Source of the DNA: Stromatinia cepivora | Lineage: Eukaryota; Ascomycota; Leotiomycetes; Helotiales; Sclerotiniaceae | DNA: 64,000 nt | Direction of reading: 5' to 3' | Assembly: GCA_014898415.1 (NCBI GenBank) | Contig: RCTD01000030.1 | Coordinates: 496,001-560,000 of the forward strand | In this document: one piece after another, positions 55,553 to 64,000 of the stretch | Layout: every line of letters starts with the position of its first letter | How positions within the stretch are numbered: position 1 is the stretch's first letter | Position numbers and translations under genes: made by a program | Notes under the pieces: generated by a model | What the model was told of the DNA's origin: nothing | The model's database searches: none | The model's input: the letters and a program-made list of their open reading frames with translations, nothing else

Positions 55553-57911
55553 ATGATGTTACGGCCAATCTCATCCCTTTCAACTCTTTCCTTAATCTTC
55601 TTGGGAACTCTGCCGGGCAGAGTTCTCGCAGGCCAAACTCTCACGACAACAGGCTACACATCATGTTTGGCCGGCTCGACTGTCTCGGTGCAGAAGATGG
55701 CCGTTACGTACGATAATGACGCGAAGACTGTCACCTTTGATGTGGCCGGAATGAGTACCAAGTCTCAAAATGTCAGCGCTGAGATCAATGTTACTGCGTA
55801 TGGAATTTCAGTCTACTCAAACACCTTCAACCCATGTGATTCTTCTACATTTATACAGCAATTATGTCCGAGTAAGTTTCATCTCCTTTTCATCAAGTCA
55901 GAAGAACGATCAGAGCTAATCCTCTCATGATAGTCCCTGTGGGAACTTTTGCTGCCTCTGGAACACAAGCCATCCCAGATCAATATGCCTCGATGATTCC
56001 CGCGATCGCTTTCTCGATACCCGATATTTCCGCCGTAGCTACGATCGAACTCAAGGAGTTGAATACTTTAGCGGAGGTTGCTTGCGTCCAAGCAGGTGTC
56101 ACCAATGGAAAGACCACCGCCGTCGCTGCCGTATCCTATGTTGCGGCGGCCGTAGCTGGAGCTGCTGCTGTAGTCGGTGGAGTTTCTGCACTCGGTGCTG
56201 CAGCCAGTGGAGCCAGTGGAGCAGGCGCGGGAGCTGCATCTAGTCCTTCGTTTATGGAATGTATGACTTGGTTTCAGGGCATGGCTATGAATGGAATGAT
56301 GTCCGTCAAGTATCCTCCGGTTTATCGACAATTCACCAAGAACTTTGGTTTCAGTACGGGACTTATCCCTTGGACCGCTATGCAGCAATCGATTGATAGT
56401 TTTCGAGCTGCTACTGGAGGTAATTTAACTGGGGATAGCGTTACGTATTTGAGAAATGCTACGTTGGTATTTGCGGATGGATCAACTGATACTCCCAAAC
56501 GATCATTATTCTCGGACTCTATCCTCTACGCTCGAGATCTTGTGACGTCAGTCAACGGAACGAATACCTCTAGTGGCACCACCAATACCACTGCAATTAT
56601 CGAAGAAAAAGTAGCAGGAATCAAAGCCTACGTCGAAGAGCTTTCCGTTCCCCAAGCCAACACTTTCATGACCGTTCTCCTCATTGTTGCATGTGTTATC
56701 GCCGCCATTGTCGTTGCAGTCCTCGCTTTCAAGGTGCTCCTCGAGACTTGGGCACTCTTTGCATCTTTCCCCACGAGTCTCACTGGATTCCGAAAACATT
56801 ACTGGCAAACCATGGCTCGTCTCACCGTGCAATTGATCCTCGCTCTCTACGGTGTATGGGTTCTTTACTGTATATTCCAATTCACCAATGGAGATTCCTG
56901 GGCCGCCAAAACACTCGCTGCCGTAACATTAACTATCTTTACTGGTGTTCTTGTATTTTTCGCTTACAAGATTTCCTCGGCGGCAAAGATACTCAAGGAG
57001 AGAGATGGAGATGTATCGGGATTATATGAGAAGAAGGATAATTGGCTCAAGTACAGCATGTTTTACGAAAATTACAAGAAGGATTTCTGGTGGTTGTTCG
57101 TTCCAGCTATCATTTACATGTTCGCAAAAGGATGTGTATTAGCCGCAGCCGATGGACACGGTCTCACTCAAACTGTTGCCCAACTCATCATTGAATGTCT
57201 CAGTAAGTACTTCAATCCAACATCATAAGACGCTCATCCTAACCCGTGTACAGTGCTCTCCCTTCTTCTCTGGAGTCGTCCATATGAGAGAAAATCCGCA
57301 AACGTCATTAACATGTTCGTCCAAGTCGTCCGTGTCCTCTCCGTAATATGTATCCTCGTCTTCGTCGAAGAACTCGGCATTGCCGAAACCACTCAAACAG
57401 TCACCGGTGTCGTCCTCATCGCCATCCAATCAGTTCTCACCGGTACCCTCGCCATCCTCATCGGTGTAAACGCCGTCATCTCCATCATCAAACAAAACCC
57501 CCATCGTAAACGTCGCAAGGAAGCCGGTAAGTCCTCTCTCCCTCCCACCATCCCACTCCCCCAAACCTAAACTTCAAACTAACCCCACCGTCAGAAAAAC
57601 TCAACCGTGACCTCGACAACCTCACTCCCCTCGATGCCCGCAACTCCCTGCTCATGGACTCCAAATCCAGCATCCACTCCTACGACGCCGATCCAAAACA
57701 CCCATACCTACACTCCACACGCGAAAGCCACGAACCATCAAGTTTCATGAACGAGCCCGCAAACCCGTATTCGCGCAGTCGGGAGAATCTCGTGGATGGC
57801 GCGGCGCCGGTGGCGGGAGCCGGTCATGAGAGTCGTCAGCCTACGGTGCCGAATATGAATTATGGGGGTGGGAATGGCGCGGGTGGTGCGTATAGGGGGA
57901 TGGCTTACTAG
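55553..57911 (+). CDS. FLC/TRP-like membrane protein with ML-like domain
   Basis: Four exons, 55553-55871, 55934-57202, 57254-57526 and 57595-57911, give 725 aa. A signal peptide (MMLRPISSLSTLSLIFLGTL..., cleavage near VLAG) precedes an extracellular ML-like domain (PF14558) with GYTSCL and NPCD/QLCP cysteines. An Ala/Gly-rich hydrophobic stretch (about residues 170-200) follows, then a glycosylatable loop and a C-terminal bundle of about eight membrane segments (PF06011). This is the architecture of fungal flavin carriers Flc1-3 and related TRP-like proteins, which act in the ER or vacuole/plasma membrane in FAD or Ca2+ handling and cell-wall maintenance. The cytosolic tail is Ser/Pro/Asn-rich. 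Splicing at exon 1/2 yields LCPIPVGTFA, a family-consistent junction. The ATG at 55553 is preferred because the frame extending to 55484 starts with GTG. Confidence 0.9.
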
Positions 57912-60900
57912 ATGCTTATTTTGAGATTGAAGCATAGATAGGAAGGGAGGAAGGGAGGAAGGGAGGAAAAGAAATATAGAAAAGAAAGAAAGAAAAGAGG
58001 AAGAATATGGTATCTTCATAAATAACATGAAGCATACCTAAACACACACCTTCCAATCTCATCCCATCTCATCGCATCTCACCTCATCACACCAACTAAT
58101 CAGCTTGCAAGCGAGCCTTGGACGAAGGGAACAAAGGAGAGAGAGAAGAGCTGATATGGTATGGTATGGTACCGTATGATATGATATACTTATTATATCA
58201 TTAGCATTATACATTATACACAAGATAACGATTTCCTTGAGTCATTTAGCGTCACAAAATTCTCTTTTTTTTATATTACATATATGTATGTAGGATTCTT
58301 TTTTGTATAGGAAAGGATAGGAAAGGAAGGAAGGTAGGAAAGAAAGAAAGAGGGAATGTTAGATCTATATGTATGTTGTAGTGAAGTGAGTAGATAAGTG
58401 GCTTGTAAATGTGTGTGGTTTGGTTTTTAGTTTGATGCATATATGTATGGATGGTACATACCCCCATTTCTTCACACTTTTTTTTTTCTTTTTTTTTTCT
58501 TTAGCAATTTTTATCCATCTTTTCTTGACTTGGTTTTTGGGGGGGGGGTTGGTTTTTGGTGGTGTGTGCTGTGGTGTGTGTGGTGTAGTGTAGTGTGTGA
58601 TACTATTGATTGGTTGGATGGTTAGTTGGATGGTTGGCATTCAAGAGGAATATATAATATATACAAATATATTGATCAAATCATCTTGGAAGCACATTTC
58701 CCTATGTGTGAATACTGTGAATACTGTGAATACTGTGAGTTGAAGTTAAGTTGGGAGATATGAATATGTCATTAGATCAAGTGTAGAGAAAGAGAAATAG
58801 AGATAAATGAATCAGGACACTTACCTACCTACCTAGTATATTGTAGGTTAGTAGCTCATTTCTTGTGATTCTTATTATGGATTTTAGTTGTGTTTATGAT
58901 TGGTTGATTATCTATTGCTGATATGCTTTATATTTTATATAGATGGTAGGTATCTAATATACCAACTATTTGCTAAATAATTTAATAGTTGCTACTAGAC
59001 TGGTATGCACTTACCTCAATTTCTACTTCATATCCAGATATACATAATCAATTTTTAAAGATCTAAGCATGCTGCTTTACTTATATACAAGTAAATAATA
59101 TCTAATATCCTAAAAGCTAAAAACCAAAATATAAACCCCCCAAGCAAGCTTCCAGAAAATAGAAATATGCCACTCCCCAACACCCTAGAAATGATAATAC
59201 ATGAGCGAACTCACCACACCATGTATATATATATATACCAATCCTGTCAATTGACATAATCTATAACTGACATTGACCCAACAATCAAGATTCGCAACCC
59301 CATCTCCTAGACAAATTCGGCGAAAAGACACATTATAGTATTATAATCTGATAAGAATACAAGAATACAAAAAAGCTAGCCACCACACACATACACATAC
59401 ACACACAACACATAACACACAGAAGAACCCTAAACTTAAACTCACAAAATAAAATCCATACATACAAACGAGACATGCCATATTTTCCAACCCATGAAGA
59501 AGGATTGAAAAATTGATGAACTTGCACGTGTGTATAAAAGCTATTCGGGAGAGGAGAACTTGTTTCTCGCTATTCTGCAGCTGTGTATGAAGGATAGGTG
59601 GGGCACAGTTTATGATTGTCGCTTTGATGATTTTCTATTTGTAGGGTTCATTGATGAAATTATGGGTGTTGGGTCAAATTGGTTAATGAGTTGTCAAGAC
59701 TAGGGATGATGTGTTGTAGACGAGTATTTACTACAATATAAGGAACTCAAGACTTTAACTCGAATGATTGAAGCACATCCATATTGCTGGATAGAGATTT
59801 TTCATTATGAATACATTGTAGACGCTAGGCTATGGTTACATGGTGTACCAAGTCATATTCATCTTCTTCCTCTCTCTACATCGTACTTGTCCTCGTCATA
59901 CATAGATTTTGCACATGGGTAGATGTAATCCATTTGATTTCCATCTAATATCCTTCGTGAAGGGAAGATTTCAAAGATTCCCCCGCAAGGCCCGAAGGTA
60001 TATAGTATAGCAACCTTATTTTGACTTAGCATACTCTACCGAGGTATAGCGTTTGGATAGTCTTTCAGTCACTTGAGTGATTGTGCAATAACAATCACAC
60101 AAATCTTTAATGTTCCAAAAGCATTGTGTCCAAATCCATGGCCCAACGATCTAATTGTACACGAGAACGGCTTTAAGATTGGCATAACCACAAGGAATTA
60201 CACCATGGTCAAACTAGTAGAGACGCGTTAACAGCGTGACGCCAAGACTATCGCAATTCAAGATAAGTTTGGCACGTTACTTTCAAATGTCAATTAGGCC
60301 ACAACGATTAGCCATCATCCACGGGAATCAACATGGTATAAACTTGTAGAACGTTAAAGATAACCCCCAAATGCAAGACATGAGATTATCACTCCACGTG
60401 ATGATGCAACATTCCCAGATGAGCTATCCGCATGAGGTCGATTCACTAGAATTGACCTTCAATATTAATGATCAGAAAAATGATGTATTTTTCACGAATG
60501 AATCATGAAGTACCGGGACTCCCGATAATCACTTCAGCACATCGCGAAGCTTGTACCCAATCACATGTCCAATACTGTCTTCAACTTCTTTCACTGGCCG
60601 CGCGCTTCCAGATAACGAACACCAGAACCTTCACATCTTGTTGAATGGAATGGCCAACAACTGAAGTTTACAACCCAATAGCGCTTAGATCAAGTTTATT
60701 GTTTGAGATATCAATATTTGACCGTGGCCAATACATTGATGGTTCAACCCAACTATATGTCCTTTTTCATATTTAAATTCATACTCGGGACTTTGAAGAA
60801 AGTGATTTAACAATAGATGAAGTGAAAAGGAAAGTGATAAGACTGACTCGAGAAATAGGAAACTTTCTATGTACGACAATAAATCAAGAAGCGCTGTGCA

Positions 60901-61182
60901 AGAAACTGCATCGATGTCGACTTCATCTGCAGCACAACTCTCGACATTCGTATTTTGGGCTAAAAATTTCCGAAAAGAATGCTTGTGTGTGGAGCATCAA
61001 TCAATTAATTTCCATAATCAACAGCCACATCCGTGATTTCTGCTACACCAGAAAACTTGAAAGATGGATGGTCTCGTCCCAATGTTTCCTTCATTCGGTC
61101 GGTGTGACAACTTTTTGAAGTACATATATATGGTATACGCATTGTATGTCATTGAAACAAATTGTTCCCCTACTTTTAGTCT

Positions 61183-61218
61183 GAGCACATTACAGAGCAC
61201 ATTACAGAGCACATTACA
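61183..61218. repeat. 12-bp tandem repeat (GAGCACATTACA) x3
   Basis: Three exact consecutive units within sequence that has no other feature. Confidence 0.85.
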
Positions 61219-61929
61219 GCAGGTTAAAGTGGATGGACTAGCCAATGAAAAAAGGGATGAAATGTGCTTGGAACTTCTGATATGGGTTCATAAGTGGCTA
61301 ACAACTGGGTCATGATGGCCTTCGTCCTCGCTCGGTCAATGGATGGTAGGACAATTGAGATGGATCAATGAAGCCGTAGCATTTTTGATACCGTGATTGA
61401 AATGAACTTGTATTACTCTGTAAAGAGGTGACAGTGGCTGGTCTAGTCAAATCAGTTAGACATTTCTTTCTTCTCTTTTACCTGAGTACTTTCGAAAAGT
61501 CGTAACGTCGGTTCATAAGTTCATCCCATGATTATTTGCATATAAGGAGTATTCCATGGAGCATAAATGATCTCTCAAACATCGGATAAGAGAGAAGAAG
61601 TTTATCCATGAGAATATTCTAGATTGAATATGGGGGACGGACGTTGTGACAATATTCTGGTAAAGTAATGAGGGTCAATGCGAAAATAGAAATGATGATA
61701 GAAATGATGATGCTGTTCAAAGTATAAATATATTATGGTTTAGATTGGATGACAGGGGTGAGCTGGCTGAGTAACCAAAAGTTTGGATGAGTGAACTAAT
61801 AAGTGAACTTGTGTGACTTTGAAATTTGAATGGAAAATGGAAAAAGAATTGGAAAACGAATAAGAATAACGGGACAAGGGCGAAACACCCTTGAAAACTT
61901 GGCGCGCTAAAAAAGTGAAAGTCAGGTAA

Positions 61930-61965
61930 AAATGTTCAAAATGTTCAAAATGTTCAAAATGTTCA
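61930..61965. repeat. 10-bp tandem repeat (AATGTTCAAA) about 3.5 units
   Basis: Consecutive AATGTTCAAA units, the last partial. Confidence 0.85.
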
Positions 61966-64000
61966 TGCAGGCCATTGCAGGGGTGGGAAAAGAAAAGGTC
62001 TCAAACAAGAGATAACCCCTGATTTGAATTAGTTGCATGAAGCTAAACTTATCAAGGCTTAGCTGAGGGGTTTGCAACTGCTCAAATTTTGATTAAAGCA
62101 GGTACGGAAATGCTAAAAGCAGGGATGGGCTAGTATATTCAAGGGAAGAAGAACGAGCGAGGGGGGGGGGGGAAGAAAAGGGAAGAAGATTAACTGAAGT
62201 GAACAAGAGGAGAGAAACGGAAAAACAGGAAAAACAGGAGAAAAAGAGAAAAAGAGAAAGAGAGAAAGAGAGAAAGAGAGAAAGAGAGAAAGAGATCTTA
62301 CCGTAAATATGAAATTAGGTATTATCCACGTAAATTCATATCGTATATTGTAATAATATACTTACTGCCTACTACATCAAACAATTTTACACGAAATACT
62401 AGTATCATCATTCATCCAAACTTTTCCCAGATAGATATCATCATTATTCATAAATTCTGCCTATTACATTACCCAGTAGCCAATACCATCTCATCCCGTC
62501 TCACCAATTTGTGAAGGTGTAAAATATCTTTATCGATCCTTCCCCTTTTTTACACCCCCAACTTTCCCATCTTTTCCACTTATCTGCCTGCTTACTTGGC
62601 GATTGTGTACCTTCATCGCTTTCATTCCTCTATTCTTTCCATATCCTCTTTTCCCTACCCAATCCCTATCACTATCAGTCTTTGGATATTATTCAACCAT
62701 TCACGCCTCTACGGGATCTTTCTTGGATTAATCCTTTCTTCTCTCAAATCCAGAAATCGGCAACGAGCTTCATGACCCATTCATTTTCATTTGATGGATA
62801 ACGACAACGACCCATAACGAAGAAAAGGATACCCTCTGTACAGAGTTCCACTATCCTACCAACGTACCAGAAAGCTTCTCCGTTCTCCACTAAAGTATCG
62901 AAATCTACACATATTGCATGCATATCAATATCGCGTGCGTCGGATATATAGCAGTATATCCAGAGGTCCCATAACATCCAAAGCCATACCAAAATAAATC
63001 CCCGTCTTTCGTGTCGAAAACGAAATTGAAGAACCTTTCATCCATTCCAGGATCCATTCAACTCCCTGCCAGTCAAGCCCATCAAGCCCACCCAAAGCCT
63101 GAGACTTCTGAAATTTCATTCCTATCCTAGGTTTGGAATCATTGACTCTTTCTTTTTAGAATTCTACTCCGTAGGAATACTTTCAATTTTACCGGATAAT
63201 CGAAAGACATCTTGGAATCTTCTGCAATATAGTATCTATCTGTGATAATACATTGGAAACCAGACATTTACAGCATATTTATACAGTTCGCATGAGTGCT
63301 TCAGAAACAGAACATCCTCGGCTCTAATACTGTGTAGATCAAAACAGGGCGGGCGGGTCCTCGCTCGTACCATTCTGCCCCGGGAAGCGGATGTGATTAT
63401 TCGATCGCCGGTCAACTCCTATCACTACGGATGCCAATTACCATACTGATCTGATCAGTTGTCATACTGGCATACTTTTTTTGTACAGTACCGTTCGTTT
63501 TTCAATTGCTGTGCATTCTTCGCAGCTTCTCTCTCCTTCTTGAGGCGTCATTCAGTGTTTTTCAAGAGTCGCAGAAATTTGCAGCAGGGGGCCTGTTAAT
63601 CTACTTTACTTGCTTGTTTCAGCTTGCCCACACTTCGGGGGATCTGTTGCCAAACACCTTACACTTCAAAGTCAGGACGAAATAAACCTTCATACCAAAT
63701 TTGGCTCGATTGGCCATCTTGACGGTGACTTCTTACGGCTTTCCATACCCCTCAATGAAGCATTGCAGCTTGACTGCTTGAAGATACACCCGTCGTTGAC
63801 GACTCGAATCCCAATCCAATCGAAACCTGACCTTCGACATTTCGTTTCGTCGCTTCGACAGCATCCCTTTAGAATATTCAATTGATAAACATCTTTCTAC
63901 TCCTTCTCACTTGGCTCATAATGTGCCAAGATAAATAACTCAAACGAGGACGAACCCTTTACTATTCGTCGCGTCGATCGGCCTGCCCGACGACCTGAAC

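Larger units (their letters stand above)
57912..64000. other. 6-kb region without recognised gene; right end leader-like
   Basis: Holds short tandem repeats (GGGAGGAA near 57940-57970, TGTGAATAC near 58710-58740, GAGCACATTACA x3 at about 61183-61218, AATGTTCAAA x4 at about 61930-61964, AAAGAGAG near 62240-62296) and homopolymers (G runs at about 58541 and 62161). From 62,400 on it becomes CT-rich with short frames only, like a long promoter and 5' leader of a gene that would start beyond 64,000. I could not identify any protein or RNA. Confidence 0.5.

Noticed and set aside
63610..63885. 91-codon plus-strand frame near the right end as the start of the next gene
   Set aside because: No domain and no splice donor that clearly extends it; more likely part of a leader or promoter.

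Overview
The window is nuclear DNA of a filamentous ascomycete. The genes carry short spliceosomal introns with GTA/GTG donors and CTAAT/CTAAC-like branch sites. The 5S rRNA gene is dispersed, and a 20-kb transposon block has the C-to-T/G-to-A decay expected from RIP (repeat-induced point mutation). The protein set and 5S sequence suggest a leotiomycete such as Botrytis or Sclerotinia; that placement is inference.

Left gene region (1-20,000): a FAD amine/amino-acid oxidoreductase converges on a REEP/Yop1-type ER-shaping protein, which diverges from a TANGO2/NRDE protein. A large Ser/Pro/Arg-rich protein of unknown function follows. Then come a copper amine oxidase and a secreted CE16-type acetylesterase, both on the minus strand, and a Pro/Arg/Glu-rich DUF8035-type protein. 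The spacers hold an exact 10-bp tandem array and a long imperfect hairpin.

Transposon block (about 20,900-41,137): strongly AT-rich and without intact genes. It reads as a nested set of insertions, each closed by a 5-bp target-site duplication (TSD). The base layer is a decayed Ty1/copia element on the plus strand (gag, protease, integrase, RT, RNase H; about 22,100-33,400). It is interrupted by (i) a 282-bp solo LTR, TSD ATAAA; (ii) a 1,675-bp gag-only LTR element, TSD ATATA, itself hit by a second copy of the same element in opposite orientation, TSD GTATT; and (iii) a 2,346-bp LTR element with two internal tandem arrays, TSD ATTAT. To the right lie a 1,860-bp Fot1/pogo DNA transposon with 47-48-bp inverted ends and a second nested pair of the gag-only element (TSDs GGTTT and TAGTC), which ends the block.

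Right gene region (41,138-58,000): TFIIH subunit Tfb2 and a hotdog-fold thioesterase share a 250-bp divergent promoter. They are followed by an MFS sugar transporter with a His-rich tail, a UV-damage endonuclease (UVDE) with a possible mitochondrial leader, a small Pol III cluster (intron-containing tRNA-Leu(CAA), tRNA-Lys(CTT), 5S rRNA), and an FLC/TRP-like membrane protein. The last 6 kb has no recognisable gene and ends in pyrimidine-rich sequence that looks like promoter or leader of a gene beyond the window.

Exon boundaries were derived by reading splice signals and checking frame and family conservation. No alignment or RNA evidence was available.
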